Shown piece by piece: positions 33,097 to 41,555 of a stretch of 64,000 bases of DNA. A program made the translations under genes and the position numbers. Under the pieces are notes generated by a model, which was not told where the DNA came from, made no database searches, and saw only the letters and a program-made list of their open reading frames with translations. This stretch comes from UMGS363 sp051881815 (GTDB lineage Bacteria; Bacillota; Clostridia; Oscillospirales; Ruminococcaceae). Location of the stretch: assembly GCA_051881815.1 (NCBI GenBank), contig JBJEQP010000038.1, positions 1-64,000 on the forward strand, in the 5' to 3' direction. Within the stretch, counting starts at the first letter, position 1; every line of letters begins with the position of its first letter.

Positions 33097-33456
33097 TCAG
33101 AATTCTATCAGTACCGTTGCCATTGCCATGGTCTTTGAATGTGAGCAGGAAACGCTGATCTTCATTTTTGTGGAAACGAGTCTTTTTTTCGCTTCTCCCG
33201 ACAGGCTTACATAGTATGTTCCCGAATAATCGGTAAGGACGGAGATCTCCTGGATGCTGCAGCCTCTGAAACGTGCTCCGATTGCCTTTTTCATTGCGAT
33301 CTTTGCGCAGTACATTTCAGCCATGGTGTTCGGGGAGAAATTTTTCCCCATGATGAATTTCATTTCCTGCGGAGAATATACTCTTGAAATGAATTTCGGT
33401 TTTTTTACAAGCTCTTTCATGTGGGGCATATCAGCATGGTAAGCTTCCATTATCAT
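33097..33456 (-). CDS. acpS: Divergent holo-ACP synthase (4'-phosphopantetheinyl transferase)
   Basis: 119 residues from ATG 33456 (AAGGAG about 11 bases upstream; an earlier in-frame GTG at 33465 is too close). The AcpS outline is present: FISRVYSPQEM, MAEMYCAKIAMKKAIG, then EISVLTDYSGTYYVSLSGEA and ISVSCSHSKTMAMATVLIEF. AcpS transfers phosphopantetheine from CoA to acyl carrier protein using Mg. Usual Mg ligands are the Asp of GIDI near residue 8 and the Glu of AAKEA. Here the first region is MEAYHADMPH and the second is CAKIA, with Ile53 in place of Glu. The genomic place next to nnr is typical of acpS. Identity fairly sure, activity doubtful. Confidence 0.75.
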   Translation of the reverse strand: MIMEAYHADMPHMKELVKKPKFISRVYSPQEMKFIMGKNFSPNTMAEMYCAKIAMKKAIGARFRGCSIQEISVLTDYSGTYYVSLSGEAKKRLVSTKMKISVSCSHSKTMAMATVLIEF

Positions 33457-33493
33457 AAAATACACTCCTTATACCGATTTGTGCAAAATCATA

Positions 33494-34018
33494 TCAGCTT
33501 CTGTATTTCTTGTCGTATTCTACCTTGACAGGACGGGGGAGAAACGGGGTTATAGCTTCAATGGTGCGTTCGGTAGGGGTGAAAACAAGTCTTACCTTTC
33601 CGAAGGACTCATGTGTGAAGTCGATATAGTAGTCCTCTGCGTCCTCATCGGCGATACCGCTCGCTTCGACAATGGTTATACCAGATACGGGAGCGGCGTC
33701 CGCAAGCTTTCCGAAGGCTTCAAACTTTGACGGCTTTGCGGTGATAAGGCGCTTTCTCTTGCGCTGTGCGATTATCTTGTCAATGTCGATCTCACCGTTG
33801 GTGACGATGTACTCATATTCGGCGTTAAGTCCCGATATCAGGTAAATTCCGCCGTATATAGCCGCAAAGACGAGCAGCAGCGCCACAACTATTCCGAGCA
33901 GGGTAAGATAAAGGCAGAACGATGAAACGATCACGATGCCGAGAACGATAAGGATCTTCAAAGCGAGGGTTTTTCCGTTCGCAGGTTTTTTTACAAGCTG
34001 TTCAACAAAAACGTCCAT
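33494..34018 (-). CDS. DUF6106-family membrane protein
   Basis: 174 residues. Two membrane helices (about 20-62) follow a KPANGKTLALKIL start. The soluble C-terminal part contains EYEYIVTNGEIDIDKIIAQRKRKRLIT, a block conserved in DUF6106 proteins of Clostridia. The end is Pro/Lys rich. Function unknown. Its AAAGGAG is 31 bases before the ATG with a GC hairpin between, so translation control is possible. It is divergent from pheST. Confidence 0.75.
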   Translation of the reverse strand: MDVFVEQLVKKPANGKTLALKILIVLGIVIVSSFCLYLTLLGIVVALLLVFAAIYGGIYLISGLNAEYEYIVTNGEIDIDKIIAQRKRKRLITAKPSKFEAFGKLADAAPVSGITIVEASGIADEDAEDYYIDFTHESFGKVRLVFTPTERTIEAITPFLPRPVKVEYDKKYRS

Positions 34019-34173
34019 AAAACAAAATGCCCGGAGATTTTCGGGCAGCTCCTTTCCGATAAAAAAACGATGTTATTTCAGCCGATCTATGATATAAACC
34101 GACAAAATAACGATCCGACTTGATTCTTTTATACATTATAACATAGAAATTATTTATTTTCAAGTAAAAATAC

Positions 34174-34202
34174 TTGCTTTTTTTGAAAATATGTTATATA
34201 AT
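34174..34202 (+). promoter_or_regulatory. pheST promoter
   Basis: TTGCTT (34174-34179), 17-bp spacer, TATAAT (34197-34202). The leader to pheS is about 365 nt. Confidence 0.6.
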
Positions 34203-34269
34203 AAAAATGCTGACAGCAGTTTTACGTTTTGTCAGTGATTTTATAAAAAATACATCTGTAAATAAACAC

Positions 34270-34512
34270 GTTTAAAGAGTTGTAGGCTTTGCAAAAAGCA
34301 GTTCAAAGAGAGAGGGTTTAAGGCTGGAAGACCCTTAGCTGCTGTAAGGCTGAAATTTCGCTCCGTGAGTGGCAGCGGCGAAGGCGCAAAAAGCGCTTGT
34401 AGCCGATGACGTATGCTGCGTTAAGGCAAGGGGAATGATAGTTCCTTTATAAAAATGGGTGGTTATAAGCAGGCTATGGCTTGTCCCGATGAGGGGCAGG
34501 CTTTTTTAGTTG
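34270..34512 (+). ncRNA. T-box leader, tRNA-Phe specific
   Basis: Stem I carries the AGAGAG motif (34307-34313 region), GGCTGGAAGACC and a specifier region GAAATTTCGCTCC with a UUC Phe codon at 34357-34359. The T-box bulge is AAAAATGGGTGGTTAT with UGGU at 34460-34463, complementary to the ACCA end of tRNA-Phe. The terminator GCTTGTCCC / GGGGCAGGC with six T is at 34478-34507. Uncharged tRNA-Phe should relieve termination and switch on pheST. Confidence 0.92.
34478..34512 (+). terminator. T-box-controlled terminator
   Basis: Nine-base stem GCTTGTCCC / GGGGCAGGC with GATGA loop and TTTTTT; competes with the antiterminator formed by the T-box sequence. Confidence 0.85.
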
Positions 34513-34573
34513 GCGAAATTATGAATCAACAGTTCCGCAGGAGAGCGGAACACGGAAAGGAATGGTCAAATTT

Positions 34574-35593
34574 ATGAAAGAGCAGCTTGAAAAGATCAGG
34601 AATCTTGCGCATGAGGAGCTTGACAAGTGCGAAAGCCTTGATGTGCTGGAAACCCTCCGAGTAAAATTCCTCGGCAAAAAAGGCGAGCTTACGGGAATTT
34701 TAAAGCAGATGGGCGGACTTTCCGCAGAGGAGCGTCCTGTTATCGGACAGCTTGCAAACAAGGTTCGTTCCGATATCGAGGAGAACATTTCCGCTCGTAT
34801 GCAGGCACTCAAAACAGAGCTTGCGAAGAAGCAGCTTGAAGCTGAAACGCTTGACGTTACAATGCCGGGAACAAAGCAGAAGGTCGGCAAGCTTCATCCT
34901 CTCACAGCTACACTCAACGATATCAAGGAAGTTTTCCTCGGAATGGGCTTTGAGATCGCAGAAGGTCCCGAGGTCGAAACAGACCACTATTGCTTCGAGG
35001 CACTCAATATGCCGAAGCATCACCCTGCAAGAGATACGCAGGACACATTCTACATCAACGACAACGTTGTTCTCCGTACACAGACTTCCTCCGTTCAGAT
35101 AAGAACTATGGAAAACAAGAAGCCCCCTATCAGGATCATCTCCCCGGGCAGAGTTTACCGCTCCGACACGGTAGACGCAACACATTCGCCGCTTTTCCAC
35201 CAGATCGAGGGACTTGTTGTTGACAAGGGCATCACAATGGCTGACCTCAACGGCACGCTTGAACTGCTTATGAAGAGAATTTACGGCGAGGATTGTCAGA
35301 TCAGACTCCGCCCTCACCACTTCCCCTATACAGAGCCTTCTGCAGAAGTTGATATGATGTGCTTCAACTGCCACGGCGCAGGCTGTCCTCTCTGCAAGAA
35401 CGAGGGTTATATCGAGCTGCTCGGCGCAGGAATGGTTCACCCGAAGGTACTCGAAGGCTGCGGCATCGACCCCGAGGTTTACAGCGGCTTTGCGTTCGGC
35501 ATCGGTCTTGAAAGAATCACAATGGGTCGCTACAAGATCGGTGATATGAGATTGCTTTATGAGAACGATATGAGATTCTTGGGTCAGTTCTGA
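34574..35593 (+). CDS. pheS: Phenylalanyl-tRNA synthetase alpha subunit
   Basis: 339 residues from ATG 34574; AAAGG at 34556-34560 is too close to the in-frame ATG 34562. N-terminal coiled coil (1-90), then the class II catalytic core with GFEIAEGPEVETDHYCFEALNMPKHHPARD (motif 1 region), LLRTQTS-type VLRTQTSSVQIR, GRVYRSDTVDATHSPLFHQIEG (motif 2), and FAFGIGLERITM (motif 3). A CFNCHGAGCPLCKNEGY segment replaces the usual C-C-G region. It charges tRNA-Phe as an alpha2beta2 enzyme with PheT, encoded 630 bp downstream. Confidence 0.96.
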   Translation: MKEQLEKIRNLAHEELDKCESLDVLETLRVKFLGKKGELTGILKQMGGLSAEERPVIGQLANKVRSDIEENISARMQALKTELAKKQLEAETLDVTMPGTKQKVGKLHPLTATLNDIKEVFLGMGFEIAEGPEVETDHYCFEALNMPKHHPARDTQDTFYINDNVVLRTQTSSVQIRTMENKKPPIRIISPGRVYRSDTVDATHSPLFHQIEGLVVDKGITMADLNGTLELLMKRIYGEDCQIRLRPHHFPYTEPSAEVDMMCFNCHGAGCPLCKNEGYIELLGAGMVHPKVLEGCGIDPEVYSGFAFGIGLERITMGRYKIGDMRLLYENDMRFLGQF

Positions 35594-35596
35594 TAA

Positions 35597-36208
35597 ATGG
35601 AAAACACAGACAAGAATACATTGTTCCTGCGATATAAAAAGCGTTTTCAGCACAAACAGCGCTTATGGAACATTCTCAGTATTGTCTATACATTTTTGCT
35701 TATTCCGCTTTTAAAGCTGCTGGACGGAACCGATTACAGCACATTATGGAGAATAATTTCCGTAGCAACGAGTGCTGCTTTGATAGGGCTCAATATAAAG
35801 CAGAGCAGATCGATGAAAAAACAGCTTGAAGGCTTGTCCGAAAATGCGGCTGACAAAATTGCCGCAGAGCTTGAAAGCTGCAAAAATTTCAGAAGCTTTT
35901 ATTTCACTTCGGAGTATCTTTTCTCGGTTGAGGGACTTATTCTTCCCTATTATGAGATCGATGAAGTGAAAACAAACACTTATGTCGCTTCACCCACGGC
36001 AACAAACATTGTTTTTAAAACAAAAAGCTACGGAAAATGCACAGTTACCGTTGGCTGGGGATATATGAATGAAGATTTTTACAATTGCTTGATGCAAAAA
36101 TGTCCGTCGGCAGAGATGATATTTCGTGTGAATTATCAGAAAGCGGATATGAGCGAGTATTTTAATACAGTCAGGGCGGAAAGCATTATTGTTATCAGAA
36201 AAAAATAA
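35597..36208 (+). CDS. Membrane protein between pheS and pheT (YcxB-like)
   Basis: 203 residues, only 3 bp after the pheS stop and 15 bp before pheT. Two membrane helices (about 24-75) are followed by a soluble domain (FRSFYFTSEYLFSVEGLILPYYEIDEVKTNTY...NIVFKTKSYGKCTVTVGWGYMNEDF) with the layout of YcxB-like domains. No site upstream looks like a strong ribosome site, so it may rely on coupling with pheS. Being inside the pheST transcript, it would share T-box control. No link to tRNA charging is known. Confidence 0.65.
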   Translation: MENTDKNTLFLRYKKRFQHKQRLWNILSIVYTFLLIPLLKLLDGTDYSTLWRIISVATSAALIGLNIKQSRSMKKQLEGLSENAADKIAAELESCKNFRSFYFTSEYLFSVEGLILPYYEIDEVKTNTYVASPTATNIVFKTKSYGKCTVTVGWGYMNEDFYNCLMQKCPSAEMIFRVNYQKADMSEYFNTVRAESIIVIRKK

Positions 36209-36223
36209 GGAGGAAAATTCTAA

Positions 36224-38653
36224 ATGGATCTTTCAATGAAATGGCTCTCCGATTATGTTGATATCGGAGATATGAGTATAAAGGAATTCTGCTCGGGTCT
36301 TACAATTAGCGGCTCTAAGGTTGAGCGTTATGAGACCGAGGGTGAAGAGATAAGCAAGGTTGTTGTCGGAAAGCTTCTTTCCGTCGTTCCGCACGAAAAC
36401 TCCGACCACCTTGTCGTATGTCAGGTCGATGTAGGCACAGCAGGAAACGGCGAGCCTATACAGATCGTTACGGGTGCGCCTAACGTTAAGGCAGGCGATA
36501 TCGTTCCCGTTGCAATGGACGGCTCAACACTTCCCGGCGGCGTTAAGATCAAGAAGGGCAAGCTCCGCGGCGTTGAATCGAACGGTATGCTCTGCTCACT
36601 CGGCGAGCTCGGACTTACAACTCACGATTTCCCCTACGCTATTGCAGACGGCATCTTCCTTTTACAGCAGGAAGAGGGCTGCCCCGAGCTTAAACTCGGT
36701 ATGGATATAAAGGAAGCTATCGGTCTTGGCGATACAGCTGTTGAATTCGAGATCACTTCCAATCGTCCCGACTGCATGAGCGTTATCGGTCTTGCCCGTG
36801 AAACTGCGGCTACGTTCGATCTTCCCTTAAAGCTCCACGAACCCGTAATAAAGGGCATCGGCGGCAGCGCAAAGGACAGCTTAAAGAGCGTTATCATCTC
36901 CGACAAGGAAAAATGCTCGACATATATCGCTGCTGTTGTAAAGAACGTAAAGATCGGAATGTCCCCACGCTGGATGCGTGAGCGTCTTCGTGCAAGCGGC
37001 GTTCGTCCTATCAATAATTTTGTCGATATCACAAACTATGTAATGCTTGAATACGGTCAGCCTATGCACGCTTTCGATATCCGTTACCTTGAAGGCTCGT
37101 CGATCGACGTTCGCCGTGCAAAGAGCGGTGAAAAGATCACAACTCTTGACGGTGTTGAACGTGAGCTTACAGAAAATATGCTCGTTATCGCAGACGCCCG
37201 GAAGCCTGTTGCAGTTGCAGGCGTAATGGGCGGCGAATACAGTGGGATCATGGACGATACAGTCGATGTTGTGTTTGAAGCAGCCTGCTTTGACGGTGCA
37301 TCCGTGCGTACAACGGCAAAGGCTCTCGGCATGAGAACAGACGCTTCCTCACGCTTTGAAAAGGGTCTTGACCCGAGAATGGCTGAACCTGCACTCAAAC
37401 GTGCTCTTGAGCTCGTTGAAATGCTCGGCTGCGGCGAAGTTGTAACGGAGTATATCAAGGTTTCAAACGGCGTTGACACACAGAAGTCCGCTCCGTTCAG
37501 CGCAGAATGGATAAACAAGTTCCTCGGCACCGATATCCCCGAAAAAAAGATGATAAGCTATCTCAACAAGCTTGATTTCACCGTAAAGGACGGCGTTGCT
37601 TACGCTCCCGCATACAGAGTTGATATCGAGTGCAAGTCGGATATCGCAGAGGAGGTTGCCCGTCTTTACGGCTACAACAACATCCCGAAGACCGTTATCA
37701 GAGGTGTTGCACAGGCGCAGCTCACACCGAAGCAGAAGTTTGAGCGCAAGCTTGCCAACACAATGACAGCTCTCGGCTGCTACGAGATCTCGACTTACTC
37801 TTTCGTAAGCCCGAAGTACTTCGACAAGATCAATCTTCCTGCCGACAGCACACTCCGCAAGACGGTCACTATCACAAATCCTCTCGGCGAAGATACCTCT
37901 GTAATGAGAACAACTATCATTCCTTCAATGTGTGAAGTTCTCGCAAGAAACTACAACAACCGAAACGCCGAAGCTTACCTCTTTGAGATCGGCAACGAGT
38001 ATATCCCCGTTTCGGGCAAGGAACTCCCCGAAGAGCCTGCAAGACTTGCAGTTGGTATGTACGGAAAGGACGCAGATTTCTTCCTCCTCAAGGGCAAGCT
38101 CGAAGCTGTTCTTGATGAAATGGGTCTGGGCGAATGTGACTTTGAGGCTTGCACAGATACTGCAGTTTACCCCGAAGCAAGCGCTTTCCACCCCGGCAGA
38201 TGTGCAGTTGTCAGCAAGAACGGCAAGGTTTTCGGTATCCTCGGCGAGCTTGCTCCCGTTGTTCTTGAAAACTACGGTATCGGCGTAAAGGCTTATGCCG
38301 CAAAGCTTGAAGTCCCCGAAATGATGGAAATTGCAGCAGAGGTCGGCGACAAGGTTTATAAGCCGCTGCCGAAGTTCCCTGCAACTACCCGTGATATCGC
38401 AGTTGTATGCGAAGATAAGCTTGCAGTCGCAGTGCTTGAAAAGGCAATCAAGAGCGCAGTAGGAAACATCCTTGAAACGGTAGAGCTTTTCGACGTATAC
38501 AAGGGCAAGCAGGTAGGCGAAGGCAAAAAGTCCGTAGCATTTGCCATTTCGATGCGTTCGCACGAAGGCACTCTCACCGATGAGCAGGCAGACGCAGCAA
38601 TGAAGCGTGTACTCAAAGAGCTTGCAAAGCTTGGAGCAGAGCTCAGAGCGTAA
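36224..38653 (+). CDS. pheT: Phenylalanyl-tRNA synthetase beta subunit
   Basis: 809 residues, full length, AAGGAGG upstream. Domains: N-terminal lobe with an EMAP-type tRNA-binding fold (about 40-150, HENSDHLVVCQVDVG), B3/B4 editing domain (about 205-395), B5 (about 410-480), catalytic-like core and a C-terminal ferredoxin-fold anticodon-binding domain (last 95, PKFPATTRDIAVVCE...VELFDVYKGKQVGEGKKSVAFAISM). It binds tRNA and hydrolyses Tyr-tRNA-Phe. A heptamer repeat and a terminator follow. Confidence 0.96.
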   Translation: MDLSMKWLSDYVDIGDMSIKEFCSGLTISGSKVERYETEGEEISKVVVGKLLSVVPHENSDHLVVCQVDVGTAGNGEPIQIVTGAPNVKAGDIVPVAMDGSTLPGGVKIKKGKLRGVESNGMLCSLGELGLTTHDFPYAIADGIFLLQQEEGCPELKLGMDIKEAIGLGDTAVEFEITSNRPDCMSVIGLARETAATFDLPLKLHEPVIKGIGGSAKDSLKSVIISDKEKCSTYIAAVVKNVKIGMSPRWMRERLRASGVRPINNFVDITNYVMLEYGQPMHAFDIRYLEGSSIDVRRAKSGEKITTLDGVERELTENMLVIADARKPVAVAGVMGGEYSGIMDDTVDVVFEAACFDGASVRTTAKALGMRTDASSRFEKGLDPRMAEPALKRALELVEMLGCGEVVTEYIKVSNGVDTQKSAPFSAEWINKFLGTDIPEKKMISYLNKLDFTVKDGVAYAPAYRVDIECKSDIAEEVARLYGYNNIPKTVIRGVAQAQLTPKQKFERKLANTMTALGCYEISTYSFVSPKYFDKINLPADSTLRKTVTITNPLGEDTSVMRTTIIPSMCEVLARNYNNRNAEAYLFEIGNEYIPVSGKELPEEPARLAVGMYGKDADFFLLKGKLEAVLDEMGLGECDFEACTDTAVYPEASAFHPGRCAVVSKNGKVFGILGELAPVVLENYGIGVKAYAAKLEVPEMMEIAAEVGDKVYKPLPKFPATTRDIAVVCEDKLAVAVLEKAIKSAVGNILETVELFDVYKGKQVGEGKKSVAFAISMRSHEGTLTDEQADAAMKRVLKELAKLGAELRA

Positions 38654-38676
38654 AATTAATGCGTAATGCGTAATTA
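38654..38676 (+). repeat. Heptamer repeat behind pheT stop
   Basis: AATTAATGCGTAATGCGTAATTA directly after TAA, same orientation as at serC and glgP. Confidence 0.7.
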
Positions 38677-38704
38677 TTTTGAAAACCATAGATATAATAA
38701 AAAG

Positions 38705-38744
38705 GAACTATTCACGAAAGCAAAACGTGAATAGTTCTTTTTTT
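38705..38744 (+). terminator. Terminator after pheT
   Basis: GAACTATTCACG / CGTGAATAGTTC perfect stem followed by eight T. Confidence 0.9.
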
Positions 38745-38762
38745 AAACAAATTATAGCGATT

Positions 38763-38779
38763 TATTAATTACGCATTAA
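38763..38779 (-). repeat. Heptamer repeat behind GNAT-gene stop
   Basis: On the minus strand the gene ends CAAT-TAA-TGCGTAATTAA; the stop codon is part of the repeat. Confidence 0.6.
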
Positions 38780-39543
38780 TTGATGTTTTGTGCAAACATT
38801 TCCGTCCATACGGGTCTGTATCCGGATGATTTTGCTACGTTCTGCGAAGCGATGTTTCCGCTCCATGTTCCGTAGTAGGGGATAGCTCCGTGCGCCATTA
38901 TTTCGTATGTAAGCGCTTTTACGCACTCCGAGCCTATCCCAAGTCCACGGAATTCCTTCTTTACGTCAATGCCGATCTGCCAGAAACGTTCGCTGTCGCT
39001 GCTTGCGCCTGCCATTGCGATGATATCGTTCCCGTTAAGTGCGCAGACTGCGACTTTATCGGTTCTTTTGCCCTGATCCTTATATAAAAGTGCGTTGGTG
39101 AACTCCTTATACTGATAAAGCTCCGATTTTATCTCGTTTTCTTCAAAAACTTTTAGGTTCACTCCGCTTTTGGAATGGTATTTATAGGGAATATCGGGGA
39201 GAAAGTAGATGTTTACATCGCCGATCGACTTGTTGTATTCGGCAAGCTTGCAGTTTATAAGGTACTGAACCTTTCCGCTGAACAATTCCGCTCCCGAATA
39301 CTTGGAACAAAGCTGCTCAAAGAAAGGGATTAGCCTTTCATCTGCGGAGATCACTGCGTTCCTGCCCATTGTTGCCATACGGAAGAACGGAGTTTCGTCA
39401 AAGAGCGTTCTGCTGCCGATTTTCGGCTTGTTCGGGGCAACGATATTCTCTTCTCCGGAAAAATCATTTTTATAGCAGCCGTAATCGGCGGCAAGCTGTT
39501 CGGCGGCTGCTTCTGTAAATTCACTTTGGTACAAATATATCAT
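38776..39543 (-). CDS. GNAT-family N-acetyltransferase
   Basis: About 255 residues. The C-terminal GNAT domain (about 150-255) shows VAVCALNGNDIIAMAGA, then the acetyl-CoA loop IGIDVKKEFRGLGIGSECVKALTYEI and the late PYYGTWSGNIASQNVAKSSGY. The N-terminal half is a separate domain with RMATMGRNAVIS. GGGAG touches the ATG at 39543, so a TTG at 39534 (9 bases from that site) may be the real start. A longer GTG start lies in the bipA terminator and is rejected. Substrate unknown. Confidence 0.8.
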   Translation of the reverse strand: MIYLYQSEFTEAAAEQLAADYGCYKNDFSGEENIVAPNKPKIGSRTLFDETPFFRMATMGRNAVISADERLIPFFEQLCSKYSGAELFSGKVQYLINCKLAEYNKSIGDVNIYFLPDIPYKYHSKSGVNLKVFEENEIKSELYQYKEFTNALLYKDQGKRTDKVAVCALNGNDIIAMAGASSDSERFWQIGIDVKKEFRGLGIGSECVKALTYEIMAHGAIPYYGTWSGNIASQNVAKSSGYRPVWTEMFAQNIN

Positions 39544-39563
39544 CTCCCTGTATGCTTTTTGAT

Positions 39564-39599
39564 AAAAACACCGCACACACGGTCGGTTGTGTGTGCGGT
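39564..39599 (-). terminator. Terminator downstream of bipA
   Basis: Minus strand: CCGCACACAC / GTGTGTGCGG ten-base stem followed by TGTTTTTA. Confidence 0.85.
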
Positions 39600-39655
39600 A
39601 AAAACGTTGATCTGGTACAAGAAACCCATTCCTGCAATATGTTTAGGATTTGTAA

Positions 39656-39682
39656 CGGGCGGATATAGAATCCGCCCCTACA
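39656..39682. repeat. REP-like palindrome, fifth copy
   Basis: CGGGCGGATATAGAATCCGCCCC; on the minus strand it reads GTAGGGGCGGATTCTATATC, the same as the copy at 450 but with a changed loop. Confidence 0.7.
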
Positions 39683-39708
39683 GATCAAAAATTAATTCAC
39701 GAAACACA

Positions 39709-39731
39709 ATAATTACGCATTACGCATTAAT
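39709..39731 (-). repeat. Heptamer repeat behind bipA stop
   Basis: On the minus strand TAAATTAATGCGTAATGCG and TAATTA follow the stop directly. Confidence 0.7.
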
Positions 39732-41555
39732 TTACTGTCCGAGCTTCGCTCTTGTCTTTGCACGGAGAGAGTTGTCAAGTATTCTCTTTCTGATGCGGAT
39801 GCTCTTCGGAGTAATTTCAAGAAGCTCGTCATCGGCGATGAATTCAAGGCTGTCTTCAAGAGAGAGGATCCTCGGCGGAATAAGGCGAAGTGCGTCGTCC
39901 GAACCGCTTGCACGGGTGTTTGTGAGGTGCTTCTTCTTGCAGACATTGATTACAAGGTCTTCTGCCTTCGGCGACTGACCAACGATCATACCCTCGTAAA
40001 CGGGAACGCCTGCACCGATGAAGAGTGTACCTCTTTCCTGTGCGTTGTAAAGACCGTAGGTGATGGATTCGCCTGTTTCAAAGCAAACGAGAGAGCCTGT
40101 GTTTCTTCTCGGGATATCGCCCTTATACGGCTGGTAGCTGTCGAAAACGCTGTTCATAACGCCTTCGCCCTTTGTGTCGGTGAGGAATTCGGACTTGTAG
40201 CCGAAAAGTCCTCTTGAAGGGATAAGGAACTCTATTCTCATTCTGCTGCCCGACGGGTGCATGGTCTGAAGCTCTGCCTTTCTGCTGCCGAGCTTTTCCA
40301 TAACTGCGCCTACGCCGTCCTCGGGAACGTCGATAACAAGGCGTTCGATAGGTTCGCACATAACGCCGTCGATCTCCTTCATGAGAACCTTCGGTGTGGA
40401 AACGGAGAGCTCGTAGCCCTCACGGCGCATATTTTCGATAAGGATGGAAAGGTGCATTTCACCTCTGCCCGCAACACGGAAAGCATCTGTGTTCTCTGTT
40501 TCGGAAACACGGAGGGAAACGTCACGGAGAGTTTCCTTGAAAAGACGCTCACGGAGCTGTCTGGAAGTAACGAATTTACCCTCGCGGCCTGCAAAGGGGC
40601 TGTCATTTACGGAGAAGGTCATCTCAACGGTAGGTTCGGAGATCTTTACGAACGGGAGCGGTTCAAATTTGGAGCTGTCGCAGAGCGTATCGCCGATAGT
40701 GATATCCTCGATACCCGAGATCCACACGATATCGCCGACGGAAGCTTCCTGAACGGGAACCTTGTTGAGTCCTTCGATCTGGTAGATAGTGACGATCTTG
40801 CTGTTGTAGGGCTTGCGGTTCTCGTGGTAATCGCCGACTGTAACAGCTTCGTTTACTCTGATCGTACCTCTTTCAATTCTGCCGATTCCTGTTCTGCCGA
40901 CATAATCATTATAGTCGATAGAGGAAATGAGCATCTGCATCGGTCCTTCGGGGTCGCCCTCGGGAGCAGGGATATAGTTTACGATAGTTTCAAAGAGCGG
41001 AACAAGGTCGGTTCCTGCTTCATACTGGCTGAGCGAAGCTGTGCCTGCACGGCCGGAGCAGAAGAGGACGGGGCTTTCGAGCTGCTCGTCGCTTGCGTCA
41101 AGGTCGAGGAGGAGCTCGAGTATCTCGTCGCCGATCTCGTCAAGACGTGCGTCGGGACGGTCGATCTTATTAACGACAACGATGATCTTGTGACCCATTT
41201 CAAGTGCCTTCTGGAGAACGAAACGAGTCTGCGGCATACAGCCTTCCGCTGCATCGACAAGGAGAACAACGCCGTCAACCATTTTTAGAACACGCTCAAC
41301 CTCTCCGCCAAAGTCTGCGTGACCCGGAGTGTCGATGATGTTGATCTTGATGCCGTTGTAGTTTACTGCGGTGTTTTTTGCAAGGATCGTGATTCCGCGC
41401 TCACGCTCGATATCGTTTGAGTCCATTACACGGTCTGCAACTTCCTGATTTTCACGGAAAGCGCCGCCCTGCTTTAACATTTCGTCAACAAGGGTGGTTT
41501 TGCCGTGGTCAACGTGAGCAATGATCGCAACGTTTCTTAAATCTTCTCTTACCAT
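39732..41555 (-). CDS. typA: Ribosome-associated GTPase BipA/TypA
   Basis: 607 residues. A translational GTPase: G1 AHVDHGKTTLVDEM (about 12-25), RGIT switch I, DTPGHADFG G3 (about 75), NKIDRPDAR G4 (about 128). Domain II follows, then EF-G-like domains III and V and the BipA-specific C-terminal domain, with RGLFGYKSEFLTDTKGEG and NVCKKKHLTNTRASGSDDALRL. It assists 50S assembly and adaptation to stress and low temperature. Single gene between terminators. Confidence 0.97.
   Translation of the reverse strand: MVREDLRNVAIIAHVDHGKTTLVDEMLKQGGAFRENQEVADRVMDSNDIERERGITILAKNTAVNYNGIKINIIDTPGHADFGGEVERVLKMVDGVVLLVDAAEGCMPQTRFVLQKALEMGHKIIVVVNKIDRPDARLDEIGDEILELLLDLDASDEQLESPVLFCSGRAGTASLSQYEAGTDLVPLFETIVNYIPAPEGDPEGPMQMLISSIDYNDYVGRTGIGRIERGTIRVNEAVTVGDYHENRKPYNSKIVTIYQIEGLNKVPVQEASVGDIVWISGIEDITIGDTLCDSSKFEPLPFVKISEPTVEMTFSVNDSPFAGREGKFVTSRQLRERLFKETLRDVSLRVSETENTDAFRVAGRGEMHLSILIENMRREGYELSVSTPKVLMKEIDGVMCEPIERLVIDVPEDGVGAVMEKLGSRKAELQTMHPSGSRMRIEFLIPSRGLFGYKSEFLTDTKGEGVMNSVFDSYQPYKGDIPRRNTGSLVCFETGESITYGLYNAQERGTLFIGAGVPVYEGMIVGQSPKAEDLVINVCKKKHLTNTRASGSDDALRLIPPRILSLEDSLEFIADDELLEITPKSIRIRKRILDNSLRAKTRAKLGQ

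Noticed and set aside
34521..34577. 18-codon ORF (MNQQFRRRAEHGKEWSNL) overlapping the pheS start by ATGA
   Set aside because: Tempting as a coupled leader peptide, but it has no clear ribosome site and lies after the T-box terminator, where none is needed.
40257..41288. Long open frame on the plus strand opposite bipA (343 codons)
   Set aside because: It is antisense to a clear BipA gene, has no ribosome site or family resemblance, and its composition (Cys, Val, Asp rich) is that of a shadow of GC-biased codons.
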